Positions 52,264 through 61,369 of a stretch of DNA of 64,000 bases are shown here, one piece after another; the first letter of the stretch is position 1; each line of letters starts with the position of its first letter. Under the pieces are notes generated by a model. The model did no database searches, had not been told where the DNA came from, and was given only the letters and a program-made list of their open reading frames with translations. This DNA is from an uncultured Roseovarius sp. (GTDB lineage: Bacteria; Pseudomonadota; Alphaproteobacteria; Rhodobacterales; Rhodobacteraceae): contig NZ_CAMYMD010000059.1 in assembly GCF_947259555.1 (NCBI RefSeq), positions 124,001-188,000 on the forward strand. Reading direction: 5' to 3'. A program made the translations under genes and the position numbers.

Positions 52264-52752
52264 ATGACCAGCATTGCGCTTCGCGGTCTCGGCATCGCGC
52301 TGTTCTTCGGTATCGTGCTCGGGGTCCTAATCCCGGGCTACGTGCCGAAGCCAGCCTTCATACCGGGCTTTGCGCTGCCGCCTGATTTCTGGCCCCGAGT
52401 GATCGCGATCGCCGGCCTTCTATTCAGCCTGATTGCCGCAGGGCTGGGCTTCGCAGGACAAGGGACACCGGTGCTGCCATCCGAAGTGGCCGACGACGAC
52501 ACGCCAAAGCGCGTGCTTCTGTTCCGGTTCGGAGCGCTCGTCGCCGCCTTGATCGCGTTCGTCCTGCTGACCGACGTGATCGGCTTTCTCGGCGCGGCGA
52601 TGCTGCTGACTGGTGCGGCCATCATGCTGACTGGCGAGCGGCGGCTGCTGGCCTGGGGGGCGGGACTTGCACTGATACTGCCCGTTGGACTGTATGTTTT
52701 CTTCACCGAAGCACTGGGCACCCAGTTCCCGCCGGGACTGCTCTTCAACTGA
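52264..52752 (+). CDS. tctB: TctB small membrane subunit
   Basis: 162 residues, four helices, TctB-type layout (GFALPPDFWPRVIAIAGLLFSLIAAGLGF and the C-terminal FTEALGTQFPPGLLF). Needed with TctA for uptake. 41 bases after tctC. Confidence 0.87.
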   Translation: MTSIALRGLGIALFFGIVLGVLIPGYVPKPAFIPGFALPPDFWPRVIAIAGLLFSLIAAGLGFAGQGTPVLPSEVADDDTPKRVLLFRFGALVAALIAFVLLTDVIGFLGAAMLLTGAAIMLTGERRLLAWGAGLALILPVGLYVFFTEALGTQFPPGLLFN

Positions 52753-52795
52753 AGTCACGCTCGGCCCCCCGGCCGCCCGACAAGGAAGGACGACC

Positions 52796-54286
52796 ATGCT
52801 GAACGAGTTGATGACGGCGCTTCACGCTGTCGCCACAATCCAGAATTTCCTGATCATTGCTGCCGGAATCTGGGGCGGCGTGATCATCGGGGCGATCCCG
52901 GGCATGACCGGGACAATGGCAGTGACGCTCGCGCTGCCCTTTACCTTCTACATGGATCCGGTGCCGAGCATCCTGTTGCTGGTTGCGCTGTACAAGGGGT
53001 CGACATACGGCGGGTCGGTATCGGCGATCCTGATCAAGACTCCCGGCACGGCATCGGCCGCCTGCACCGCGCTCGACGGCTATCCGTTGGCGCAGCAGGG
53101 CAAGGCGGGCAAGGCGCTGAACATGGCGCTCTATTCTTCGGTGGTTGGCGATTTCATCTCGAACATCTCGTTGATCTTCCTCGCCGCTCCGCTGGCGCTG
53201 CTGGCGCTGAAGGTCGGTCCTCCGGAATACTTCATGCTGATGGTCTTCGCGCTGACGACCGTCGCCGGCGTATCGGGCAACTCGTTGCTGATGGGCTTCG
53301 TCTCGGCGTGTCTCGGACTGCTGCTGGCGACCGCCGGCGAAGACATGTACGGTTCGTTCCGCTTCGCGTTCACCGACGACATGCAGGCCGGACTGTCGGT
53401 CGCCCCCGTCTTGATCGGACTGTTCGCTCTACCAGAGCTGATCAAGCTGATCGTTTTCCGCAACCCGCCCAAGGCCCGCATGATGGAGATCGGAGACGAT
53501 CGCGTCAGCGGTCGTGAGTTCCGCAGCGTGGCGAAGTCGCTCTTCCGCGGTAGCTTCATCGGTGTGTTGCTGGGTGCAATTCCGGGCATCGGCCCCTCGG
53601 CTGCTGCGTTCTTCTCTTACGGCTCGGCGCAGCGCGCGTCGCCGCGTGCGGCCAATTTCGGCAAGGGCGAGATCGAGGGCGTCGCGGCGTCGGAATCGGC
53701 CAACAACGGCGCGTGCGGCGCGACGATGATCCCGCTTCTGGCGCTTGGTGTACCGGGCGACGTGATCACTGGTGTGATGCTCGGTGCCTTCATGATCCAG
53801 GGACTGACGCCCGGTCCGCTATTGTTCGAGACCAACATCCACGAGGTTTACATGCTGTTCATCGGCATGCTGCTGTCCTCCGTGCTGCTCTTGTTCGCAG
53901 GCAAATTCACGATGCGCATCTTCACCACGATCGCCAAGATCCCGCCGACGCTCCTGAGCCCGGTTGTGCTGCTCCTGTGCCTCTTCGGCATCTACGCAAT
54001 CGGCAACAGCATGTTCGACGTCGTGGTGCTGCTCGCACTCGGAGTCGTTGGCTTCGGCATGTTCCTACTCGACATCCCGACCGCGCCATTTCTGATCGCG
54101 TTCATCCTCGGACCGATGATCGAAGAGAACCTGCGGCGCGCCCTCGCGACTTCACGCGGCGATCCGACGGTGCTGATATCTTCACCGATTACCTGGATCT
54201 TCGCGGCACTCATACTCTTCGTGATCGCGCTGACCGCGCGGCGCGAGATCGGCAAGGCAAATCAAAGAAAGGCAGACGCCAAATGA
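52796..54286 (+). CDS. tctA: TctA large membrane subunit
   Basis: 496 residues from the ATG at 52796 (an open frame begins further upstream but has no ribosome site; AAGGAAGGA precedes this ATG). About 12 helices; family motifs GAIPGMTGTMAVTLALP and GAIPGIGPSAAAFFSYGSAQRAS, with ASESANNGACGATMIPLLALGVPGD. It carries out the transport step. The stop overlaps the deacylase start. Confidence 0.93.
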   Translation: MLNELMTALHAVATIQNFLIIAAGIWGGVIIGAIPGMTGTMAVTLALPFTFYMDPVPSILLLVALYKGSTYGGSVSAILIKTPGTASAACTALDGYPLAQQGKAGKALNMALYSSVVGDFISNISLIFLAAPLALLALKVGPPEYFMLMVFALTTVAGVSGNSLLMGFVSACLGLLLATAGEDMYGSFRFAFTDDMQAGLSVAPVLIGLFALPELIKLIVFRNPPKARMMEIGDDRVSGREFRSVAKSLFRGSFIGVLLGAIPGIGPSAAAFFSYGSAQRASPRAANFGKGEIEGVAASESANNGACGATMIPLLALGVPGDVITGVMLGAFMIQGLTPGPLLFETNIHEVYMLFIGMLLSSVLLLFAGKFTMRIFTTIAKIPPTLLSPVVLLLCLFGIYAIGNSMFDVVVLLALGVVGFGMFLLDIPTAPFLIAFILGPMIEENLRRALATSRGDPTVLISSPITWIFAALILFVIALTARREIGKANQRKADAK

Positions 54287-55482
54287 AGGACGCATCGAGC
54301 AGAGATATCGCACATGCGCGGCTCGGCGATGCCAAGGCGCATTTGAAGGACCTGATCGGGTTCGACACGGTCAGCAGGAACTCCAATCGCACCCTGATCG
54401 ACCACATGGCCGCGCATTTTGAACGCCTTGGCGGCGAAGTCACGATCCTGCCGGAGGAAAGTGGTCAAAAAGCGAACCTTATCGTGCGCTTCGGGCCCGC
54501 CGACCAGCCCGGCGTGGTGCTGTCCGGTCACACCGACGTCGTCCCGGTACGCCCCGAGAACTGGACGACGCCACCCTTCGAGATGGATGAGCGTGATGGC
54601 CGTCTTTACGGTCGCGGCAGCTGCGACATGAAAGGCTTTGCTGCCTGCGTCATGGCCGCGATGCAGGATATCGCCACGGTCGAGCTGAATCGCCCGCTTT
54701 ACCTCTGTTTCTCCTACGACGAAGAGGTGGGATGTCTCGGCGCGCCGGCGATCGCCCGGCACCTCAAGGCGCTCGAGGTGCCGCCAAGCTTCGCTATCAT
54801 TGGCGAGCCGAGCGAAATGACTCTTGTCACGGGCCAGAAAGGCAAGATCGCGATGCGCGCCACCGTGCGCGGCACCAGCGGCCATTCTTCCTTCGCACCG
54901 GGGCACGTCAACGCGGTCCACTACGCCTCGAAAGCGATCGCTACGATCGCCGAGCGGGCACGCCGCTACGAGGTCGATGGACCGTTCGACCGCGACTTCA
55001 CTGTACCGCACGCGACAACGCTGGTAACCATGGTCGAAGGCGGCGTCGCGACCAACGTGACCCCCGATGAGTGCAGCTTCACCTTCGAACTGCGCTCGAT
55101 CGACGAGACGGCGGCACGCGCCGACATCGACGCGCTCCTCTCCGAGATCACCGAAGAGCTGAACCCCGAGATGAAGACGCAGCATCCGGACGCGGGCATC
55201 ACGTTCGAGCGCATCTTCGCCTACCCGGCGATGGGCGATGCAAGTGGTACCGACGCATTCGACGAGCTGCGCGCGATCATGCCCGAATGGTCCGGCAAGG
55301 TCTCCTACGGTTCCGAGGGCGGCGTCTTTGAGGTGGAAGGCCATATCCCTGCCGTGATCGTAGGCCCAGGCTCAATTAAGCAGGCCCACAAGGCAGACGA
55401 GTTTGTCGAAATCGGACAGATAGACGCCTGCCTCCGGTTCCTCGATCACCTACTCGATGAAGTCGGGAGCCAGAAAGACTAA
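54283..55482 (+). CDS. M20 family acetylornithine deacetylase-like hydrolase
   Basis: 399 residues. Zinc-binding residues are recognisable: SGHTDVVPV, GRGSCDMKGF, the DEEVGCLGAP glutamates and QAHKADEF. The dimerisation domain is in the middle (GTSGHSSFAPGHVNA). It is closest in pattern to ArgE-type deacylases. Because it overlaps tctA, its substrate is likely the acylated amino acid or amide imported by the transporter rather than an arginine intermediate. Confidence 0.88.
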   Translation: MKDASSRDIAHARLGDAKAHLKDLIGFDTVSRNSNRTLIDHMAAHFERLGGEVTILPEESGQKANLIVRFGPADQPGVVLSGHTDVVPVRPENWTTPPFEMDERDGRLYGRGSCDMKGFAACVMAAMQDIATVELNRPLYLCFSYDEEVGCLGAPAIARHLKALEVPPSFAIIGEPSEMTLVTGQKGKIAMRATVRGTSGHSSFAPGHVNAVHYASKAIATIAERARRYEVDGPFDRDFTVPHATTLVTMVEGGVATNVTPDECSFTFELRSIDETAARADIDALLSEITEELNPEMKTQHPDAGITFERIFAYPAMGDASGTDAFDELRAIMPEWSGKVSYGSEGGVFEVEGHIPAVIVGPGSIKQAHKADEFVEIGQIDACLRFLDHLLDEVGSQKD

Positions 55483-55985
55483 ACGTCGGCTTATTTCAAA
55501 CGAAGTAAGGGGTTGACGCCGGGACGATGCCTGTAGCTCGCTTGAACACGTCTCGGGAAGTGGGCGGCCGAACGTATAGATTTTCGGCCTACTACTGATC
55601 GCGAGGAGATGTCACTTGGCAGAGCCTGTGTCACTTCCACGCCCTGCTCGACCCCGGGGCCAGCGACGTCACCCGGCTGGACGCTTGCATGTCGCTCGAC
55701 GGCAGAGCCACAACGACGACAGGAAATTCGGATAATGGGGGTAACGCCCCCGATAAATTGTCGACAGCTGGGACAACGATGAGCGGCTGCGCGGGGAAGC
55801 GATCTCTTGCAGGACGGGCCGGCAAGCGGAAGGTGACGATTCATGAGACCCTCGTTCAACGGGAAGGGAAGGCGCCGAAGCGGCGATTTCAGATATCCCG
55901 GAAGGAGCGTCGTGGCTTCGTCAGCGCATCGAGCGGCTCCTTCCGGGCAAGGCATGGGCTTCAGCAATGCCCCGGGAATGGAGGA
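55483..55985. other. Stretch without supported gene
   Basis: About 500 bases. Frames here lack ribosome sites. One short piece at about 55912-55960 reads WLRQRIERLLPGK, like the N-terminus of IS5-family transposases, so it may hold an IS scrap. A small GGGGG-TAACG-CCCCC hairpin lies near 55736. Confidence 0.35.
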
Positions 55986-56429
55986 TCATTGTGCCTCCAG
56001 TCCTTCAGGGGCATCTTGGGACGCGACGTGGAGCACGGTCAGCACCCGCCGTTTTCCGTCCCTGGTGTCCCAGTGAAGCGATGCTCCCTCGGCCAGGCCG
56101 ATAAGGGCGACTCCGATCGGCGTCAGGATCGAGATCCGACCGCGTGAGATGTCGGCCTCCTCGGGAAAGACCGGCGTTACCTTATTCTCTTGGCCGGTCG
56201 TTTCGTCGCGGTAGGTGACCGTGCGACCGATCGCCACCACGTCCGGCGGAAGTTTCGCAGCCGGAACGATGCGGGCCCGGTTAATCTCGCCGAGCAACCG
56301 ATCGGCAAGTTCCGGGTTTCGCTGGATCGCGCCCGCCGCAAGAGCTTCGAGCTTATCCAGGCAGTCGGCGCCGATGACGACCCTGGGCCGCCGGCCAGTG
56401 CCGCGTGAGGTGGAGCGTTGGTCGTTCAT
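55986..56429 (-). CDS. Rnk-type nucleoside diphosphate kinase regulator (GreA/GreB C-domain)
   Basis: 147 residues. The region from residue 20 (IGADCLDKLEALAAGA...) and the FKBP-like GreA C-domain (GRTVTYRDETTGQENKVTPVFPEEADISRGRISILTPIGVALIGLAEGASLHW) match Rnk. Rnk binds RNA polymerase and affects nucleotide kinase levels. It lies 83 bases behind a divergent paralog on the same strand. It is the most canonical of four related proteins in the window. Confidence 0.85.
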   Translation of the reverse strand: MNDQRSTSRGTGRRPRVVIGADCLDKLEALAAGAIQRNPELADRLLGEINRARIVPAAKLPPDVVAIGRTVTYRDETTGQENKVTPVFPEEADISRGRISILTPIGVALIGLAEGASLHWDTRDGKRRVLTVLHVASQDAPEGLEAQ

Positions 56430-56512
56430 CGAATTCTCCTTTCCGCCCTTTGGTGGCGGGGATGCATTGTGGGTAGCCAGCTTCCTTGACCCGCCAGGAG
56501 CGGATCAGAGCA

Positions 56513-56980
56513 TCAGGCTGCGTCGTGGTCCCGAGACGGACTCACATCCAGCACGACGACCGTCTCGATCTGACCGTCGTCCCGCAGGAGCGGCACCTTC
56601 TGTAGTTTTCGCATCCCGATCAGGGTCGCCCCAAGCAAGGATGCGACAAGAATGTGACCCGGGATCGGGACGGGGTTCATGGTAAGCACGCCGGTGCGAG
56701 CGCCCTCGCCGCTGATCATGTAGATGACGTGGCATCCGGCCACGACGAGATCGGGCGAGGCCGGCTCCGGAGCTCCGCGCGAGATCCGCAGCTTGTGGCG
56801 CAGGAGCCCGTTCAGAAGCGGGGGATTTGGCGCATTCTTGGTTCCGCGATGTCGGAGCAGGCGCTCGATGCCGAGGCGGTCGTTGACAGTGAGAAGAAAG
56901 CCGGTCTCGACTGCGGAGCGTTCGAACAGCGATCGAAAATCACTGCCCGCAGGCAGTTGGGTGAGTCTGGTGATGGTCAT
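56513..56980 (-). CDS. Divergent Rnk/GreA-C-like protein
   Basis: 155 residues. N-terminal helix pair (LLTVNDRLGIERLLRHRG) then a C-domain ending HILVASLLGATLIGMRKLQKVPLLRDDGQIETVVVLDV, the GreA/Rnk beta-hairpin pattern. Middle part is poorly conserved. Related genes are at 61929 and 62786, and the leader of this gene (57070-57112) matches theirs. First gene of a unit with rnk. Role unknown; binding to RNA polymerase is inferred from the fold. Confidence 0.65.
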   Translation of the reverse strand: MTITRLTQLPAGSDFRSLFERSAVETGFLLTVNDRLGIERLLRHRGTKNAPNPPLLNGLLRHKLRISRGAPEPASPDLVVAGCHVIYMISGEGARTGVLTMNPVPIPGHILVASLLGATLIGMRKLQKVPLLRDDGQIETVVVLDVSPSRDHDAA

Positions 56981-57069
56981 GATGTGTCTCCCGGGGCGTC
57001 GAAGCCCACGTTCTCAATTCAAGTATTTTGAGAAAACCCCGGGTGGTCGAAGACACGCTTATGCGCAGA

Positions 57070-57112
57070 CCGCCCGGGGACCCGAGCGGTTCAGAAGCAG
57101 AAACCGAAAAAG
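57070..57112 (-). promoter_or_regulatory. CTGAACCGC-type leader, copy 1
   Basis: Read on the - strand: TTTTTCGGTTTCTGCTT, then CTGAACCGC, then CCCCGGGCGG. The CCGC/GCGG arms can pair. It ends about 90 bases before the start of the Rnk-like gene at 56980. Confidence 0.6.
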
Positions 57113-57264
57113 GTTCTCGTGCGTGACCATTAGGAAAGCTTAGCCATTGGGCGCAAACTGTCAATCTTGGAGTCCGGGCCGGATATGCAACGGTCAAGGA
57201 TGCACAGCTCTTGAGAAGGTGAAGAGGGCGAATTGGTCCACGAGCGGACTTCGACGACAAGGGG

Positions 57265-57480
57265 TCACCGGCGGCGCACCTCGAAGAATGAGCCATGTCG
57301 AACTTCCTGGATCGGCCGGCGACGTGGCAGCGGGATGCTGTTTCCCGATGTCGTGCGCCCACCATCGTCTTCCCAACGCTCCAGGCATCTGGCGCTCGGC
57401 TTCGCCGCCGAAGGTTCTATGTCCGTCGGCCTGAAAAGGTCCGGGAACAGCTCTTCGAAGTCCGCCTTGCAGATCATCAT
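57265..57480 (-). CDS. Small hypothetical protein
   Basis: 71 residues from the ATG at 57480, behind a strong AAAGGAG. It begins MMICKADFEELFPDLFRPTD and ends in a basic region. No family recognised. It is downstream of the DUF1127 gene on the same strand and may be in its transcript. Confidence 0.55.
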   Translation of the reverse strand: MMICKADFEELFPDLFRPTDIEPSAAKPSARCLERWEDDGGRTTSGNSIPLPRRRPIQEVRHGSFFEVRRR

Positions 57481-57578
57481 TTTGTCACTCCTTTCAATCA
57501 CTTCATGGCGAGCCGCTACTCGGCCATTGCCGCGCACCACTGCGGTCCAGTGGTGCGCATTCTCAAGAATAGGACCCG

Positions 57579-57881
57579 CTATGCCGTTCGGCCGCCGCGC
57601 CACCCCGCATTGACATGCACATCCGAAGACACTGGACGCATGCTCAGTTCGCGATCCGTGAGACCATCGACGACGCGCGGGATATCACTGCGATCAATCC
57701 CGATGTCGCGCAGCAGGCGATCGTCCATGCCTCGAAGAGTTTCGATCATTTTCCGGCGTTGCCAGCGGTGGAATGCGGTCCGGAGCCAACGTCGAAACGC
57801 TCCGGGCTTGCGGTTGCGCTGACTGGCCGTTCGAGGGGGTGGGAAGTGAGGGGTATGGGATTTGAAGACGTGGGGGTGCAT
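57579..57881 (-). CDS. DUF1127 family protein
   Basis: 100 residues from the ATG at 57881 (GGAG ten bases ahead; an ATG at 57893 is possible). The C-terminal half is the DUF1127 helix (RRKMIETLRGMDDRLLRDIGIDRSDI). In Rhodobacter small DUF1127 proteins bind RNA and take part in stress and sRNA processing. An upstream element at 58045-58069 matches the Rnk-like leaders. Confidence 0.8.
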   Translation of the reverse strand: MHPHVFKSHTPHFPPPRTASQRNRKPGAFRRWLRTAFHRWQRRKMIETLRGMDDRLLRDIGIDRSDIPRVVDGLTDRELSMRPVSSDVHVNAGWRGGRTA

Positions 57882-58044
57882 GTCATGCTCCATGACGAAG
57901 AAACTGAACCGAGACGCACACACCACGTCAGCTGGGCGACCCGCACAGGCGTGATCTTCCGGCCATATTGGCGCGTTTGCCATTTCGACTGATCTGTAAG
58001 AGATCGAGAAGACCCCGAGGCGCGGACCGGCAAACGGCCTGATC

Positions 58045-58069
58045 CCGCTCGGGGCTACCGGCGGTTCAG
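58045..58069 (-). promoter_or_regulatory. CTGAACCGC-type leader, copy 4
   Basis: Read on the - strand: CTGAACCGC-CGGTAG-CCCCGAGCGG. Almost identical to copy 2 (61817-61841). It lies about 165 bases upstream of the DUF1127 start. Confidence 0.5.
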
Positions 58070-58242
58070 TGTGTTTCCTGCGTTGAGCAGGAACCTCGTA
58101 TGAAGACTGAACATGGTCATCACTAAGATATCGGTAGTCCGCGTCTGTTTATCAAGAAGTCGACGCAGTCTGCGACTTTCTGACACTGTTTGAACTTATC
58201 CAGAAATCCGGGTAACAAAAACCGAGCAACCTGCCGCTGCCA

Positions 58243-58814
58243 AGGCTTTGTTGGACAAATCCCATGCTGATCGGACTTCCCCTTTACCCAGACGCAGTTA
58301 TCTCACGGTTTTCGTGACGGGTCTTCCGAGTGCGGTATAGCCGTTCATGATGGCGATACGGACCTGGACATCGGCGTCCTGGCTATCGAAGTTCCGCGCC
58401 ATGAGGCGCTGCCCAAGCAGTTTCATACAGTGCATCTTGCTCTCGACATGGCTTCGGCGGTGGTGTCCTCTTCAGTTTCGCCAAATCGCGCGGCAGAGGC
58501 ATTTCGACGCCCGCAGGGCCTCGTTTTGCGCGATGGCACCCGCCGTGGTTGGCTTCCAGGGCCTGACATTCCGGCGTGGCGGTATGACGGCATGGGCACC
58601 GGGGTCCGCGATGGCATTGTGACAGTTGCGCGTGTCATAGGCGCCATCGGCGGTGACGCTCCCGATCTCTGATCGGGCGGGATCTGGCCCAGCAGGTCCG
58701 GCAGAACGGGTGCGTCCCCGATGTGGTTAGCGGTAATCTGGACAGCCCGGATCTCCAGAGATTGTTCGTCCATCCCGAGGTGGATCTTGCTCCATCCCTG
58801 CCGTTTGTTGGGGT
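58243..58814 (-). mobile_element. IS5-family element remnant
   Basis: On the - strand the end of an IS5-type transposase is readable in pieces: [46 protein letters not shown], then after a frameshift VTADGAYDT-like sequence and finally RRSHVESKMHCMKLLGQRLMARNFDS ... with its stop at 58298. A TGA lies in frame before RRSHVESK. A terminal inverted-repeat-like GGCTTTGTTGGACAAA is at 58244-58259. The 5' half of the IS and the rest of the interrupted ccoN are missing, so a deletion followed insertion. Inactive. Confidence 0.78.
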
Positions 58815-59270
58815 TGCCAGCCGCGCCCGGCTGGTGCGCTGCATGACATGGTAGGACGTGGCGATGAGGGCGTTGCCGCCGAAGCCGAAGATCACCCCCG
58901 ATATGTGAACGGGGCGGATGCGGCCGAAGCTCGATCAGGCCGCGTCGAAGCGCAGATCGGGCCAGGCAAGTTGCGCCGCGACCCAGACGCCCATGCCCAT
59001 ACCGACGACGGCCCAGAACAGGGCGATCACGAGCCTGGCCTTGGTCGGGTCATCATAGTAGTTGACCGTGCGGTCCTCGGCCGGTTCGGGCTCGCCAATC
59101 GCACGCATGACGAAGAAGGTCGTGATACCGGCTGCAATCAGCACGATCGCGCCGTGGCTCCCCATCGGATCGCCACGACCCGCTGCGGCCATCACCAGCC
59201 CGACAATCGCCATGACGGCACAAATCATGAATGCGATCTGGCGTTCGGCACCTGTCAACCGCTCCATCAT
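58815..59270 (-). pseudogene. Second ccoN, broken
   Basis: The start codon overlaps the ccoS stop (ATGA at 59267). The first 110 residues (MMERLTGAERQIAFMICAVMAIVG...) match CcoN, including the extra N-terminal helix of the copy at 24237. Then DAA[26 protein letters not shown] shows a TGG to TGA nonsense change. After TSRARLA the homology ends at about 58815 in the IS5 remnant. The remaining two-thirds, and ccoO/Q/P, are gone. Confidence 0.85.
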
Positions 59271-59452
59271 CTGGAAACCTCCCGGTCGGTTCTTTGTCTT
59301 GATGGCAGCGGACGGTCCTCCGTCTGGAGGATCCGGCGGGCATCGCCTTCCGAATCGTCGAACTGGTCGGTTTTCATCGCCCAGAAAAATGCTCCGAGGC
59401 CGATTGCACCCATCACCAGCGTTACGGGTATCAGCAGTAGAAGGATGCTCAT
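59267..59452 (-). CDS. ccoS: cbb3 oxidase assembly protein CcoS, second copy
   Basis: 61 residues: helix LLLLIPVTLVMGAIGLGAFFWA then DQFDDSEGDARRIL. The sequence is intact, unlike its ccoN partner. The ATG overlaps the stop of the nitronate monooxygenase frame. Likely a leftover of a second cco operon. Confidence 0.82.
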   Translation of the reverse strand: MSILLLLIPVTLVMGAIGLGAFFWAMKTDQFDDSEGDARRILQTEDRPLPSRQRTDREVSR

Positions 59453-60485
59453 GTCTGCCCCACCGTGGGTGTTCGCCGGTCTGATCTGAGTTGATCATGA
59501 GCCTCGGCGCAAAGGGCGTTCAGGCGCCGCGCCGCCGGGACTATCGCGTCGATCTCACCCGCGCCGGTGCCGCAATAAAGCGGCATCTGTTCCAGGTCTC
59601 CGGTCGTGGTGCGCAGGGGCGAGTCCGTGCTCTGGCGCAGCCGCGGAATGGGGCCGTCGTGGGCGATCACCTCATGTGTGATCCGCTCGGGGTCATGTCC
59701 TGTAAGGGCCGGGTCGAAGGCCTCTGTGACACTATTGCGAAGGACGCGCACGGCCGATCCTTTGGGCCAGTTCAGCACGAAGCCGTCGGTCAGGACGGTA
59801 TCCTCCCCCCGGGCGGTCACGATCCGTTGCTTGTGGTAGTCGTGGGCGAAGGATTCGGCCGTGGCCAGAAAGGCGGCACCGCACTGGACACCCTGCGCCC
59901 CGAACGAGAGCGCCCGGGCCAGCCCCTTGCTGGTGCCGATGCCGCCCGAGGCGACAACCGGCAGCGCCGTGGTTTTCAGCACGGTCCGTAGCAGGCCGAA
60001 TGTCGGAGTGCGCCCGTGAACGTGACCGCCCGCTTCCTGCCCCTGTGCGATCAACACATCCGCACCGGCGGCTTCGGCCTCCCGTGCCGCAGGCAGCGTG
60101 CCGACCTGATGCAGCAGACGTGCGCCTGCTTCCTTCACCTGGGCAAAACGGCCTCGGGCATGACGTCCCAAAAGAACGAGAACACCCCCGCCTCCATCGC
60201 GAGGCAGGTTTCGATCTGCTGGTCCAGCAGACCGGGGTCGGTGGCTGCGGGGATGAGGTTGACCGCAAAAGGGCGGTCCGACAGCCGGCGGTAGGCTTCC
60301 ATTTCCGAGTTGATGAGTGATGGCGCTTCGCGCACCATCCCCAACGTCGGGAAACCGCCCGCATTTGCGACCGCGGCGGCCAGTGCGGCGCGCGCGACGC
60401 CTCCCATCCCGGCCAGGATAACGGGATACTCACATTCCAGCAGATCGCACAGACGGGTGCGAAGAGACCCGGGTTCAAGCGTCAT
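59449..60485 (-). pseudogene. Nitronate monooxygenase-like protein, frameshifted
   Basis: A TIM-barrel 2-nitropropane dioxygenase family protein in two frames. The first 110 residues (MTLEPGSLRTRLCDLLECEYPVILAGMGGV...FFWDVMPEA) end at a stop. The rest continues in another frame as RFAQVKEAGARLLHQVGT...GADVLIAQGQEAGGHV...PVVASGGIGTSKGLARAL. One base lost in the GAGGCCGTTTTGCC stretch near 60165 explains it. FMN-binding parts are otherwise kept. Sequencing error cannot be excluded. It overlaps DUF488 upstream and ccoS downstream by four bases each. Confidence 0.78.
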
Positions 60486-60859
60486 GACTTGCTCCCCTTG
60501 AGCCGCTGCTTCAGGTAGTCCCGCAGGACCACAGCCTGGTTGTGTTCCTGGTCCTTCGCGGCGAAGAGCAGGGTGACGGGGCCGGCTCGGCACCATGCGA
60601 GGCAGCGTTCGATAGCGTCCGTGTTGTCAGCCAACTCGTGCAGGTAGCGGTTGCGGAATTCTCCCCATTTGTCCGGGTCGTGGTCGAACCATTTCCTGAG
60701 CTCGGTGGTCGGCGCGATGTCCTTAATCCAATCATCGTGCCCGAGATCGGCCTTCGAAATACCTCGCGGCCAGATTCCATCCACGAGCAGCCTCGTGCGG
60801 CCCGCGCCGGACGCCTCGTCGTGAACGCGGGCAATATCGATATCGAATTGCTTCGCCAT
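60482..60859 (-). CDS. DUF488 family protein
   Basis: 125 residues from the ATG at 60859. The pattern RLLVDGIWPRGISKADL...DEWIKDIAP-type (here DDWIKDIAPTTELRKWFDHDPDKWGEFRNRYLHEL) is clear DUF488. Function is not established. It sits between a truncated hemoglobin and the nitronate monooxygenase gene, an arrangement seen in NO-stress clusters. Confidence 0.88.
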   Translation of the reverse strand: MAKQFDIDIARVHDEASGAGRTRLLVDGIWPRGISKADLGHDDWIKDIAPTTELRKWFDHDPDKWGEFRNRYLHELADNTDAIERCLAWCRAGPVTLLFAAKDQEHNQAVVLRDYLKQRLKGSKS

Positions 60860-60866
60860 GCGAGGG

Positions 60867-61319
60867 TCAAACCAGTTTCGGGATGCCGGTGCCTTTGGCA
60901 TCCTCGACCGCGAAGTTGAGCGACCGGGCGATGCGTTCGGCCCGCTCGATGACATGGGCGGCGCCTGCGGGTGTGCAGATCTCCTTCGCGGTCTCGCGAA
61001 AGAGTGTGAGCCACCGCTCGAAATGGCCCCAGTCAATCGGCAGACCGACGTGCTTGGGCACCGGGGCGCCATGATAGCGGCCTGTCATAAGGGCAACGGA
61101 GGACCAGAATGCAGTCATCCGCTCCAGATGCGGTGGCCAGTCATCGATGCGTGCCGCGAAGATCGGGCCAAGAAAAGGATCCTGGCGGACCTTGTCATAG
61201 AAGGCATGGACCAACTCGCGCAGCACCGCGTCATCGAGCCCGGTCCGTGCCTCGAGATCGGCTGTGATCTCCGGTCGCACGGAGGGGCTGCGGGGTAGTG
61301 GTGTCTGGATGGAGGTCAT
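60867..61319 (-). CDS. Group III truncated hemoglobin, second copy
   Basis: 150 residues from the ATG at 61319. The core block ERMTAFWSSVALMTGRYHGAPVPKHVGLPIDWGHFERWLTLFRETA is paralogous to the copy at 26434, with the proximal His in PKHVGLPI. First gene of a - strand operon with DUF488, the nitronate monooxygenase frame, ccoS and broken ccoN. The NO-type palindrome (copy C) lies 51 bases upstream. Confidence 0.9.
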   Translation of the reverse strand: MTSIQTPLPRSPSVRPEITADLEARTGLDDAVLRELVHAFYDKVRQDPFLGPIFAARIDDWPPHLERMTAFWSSVALMTGRYHGAPVPKHVGLPIDWGHFERWLTLFRETAKEICTPAGAAHVIERAERIARSLNFAVEDAKGTGIPKLV

Positions 61320-61369
61320 CGGTGTGGCACCGTGGTCGCAGTTGTATTGACGGGGTACGCCTCTCAAGT

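Noticed and set aside
55689-56147. A 152-codon + strand frame before rnk
   Set aside because: Overlaps the 3' half of the well-supported rnk gene and has no ribosome site or family match.
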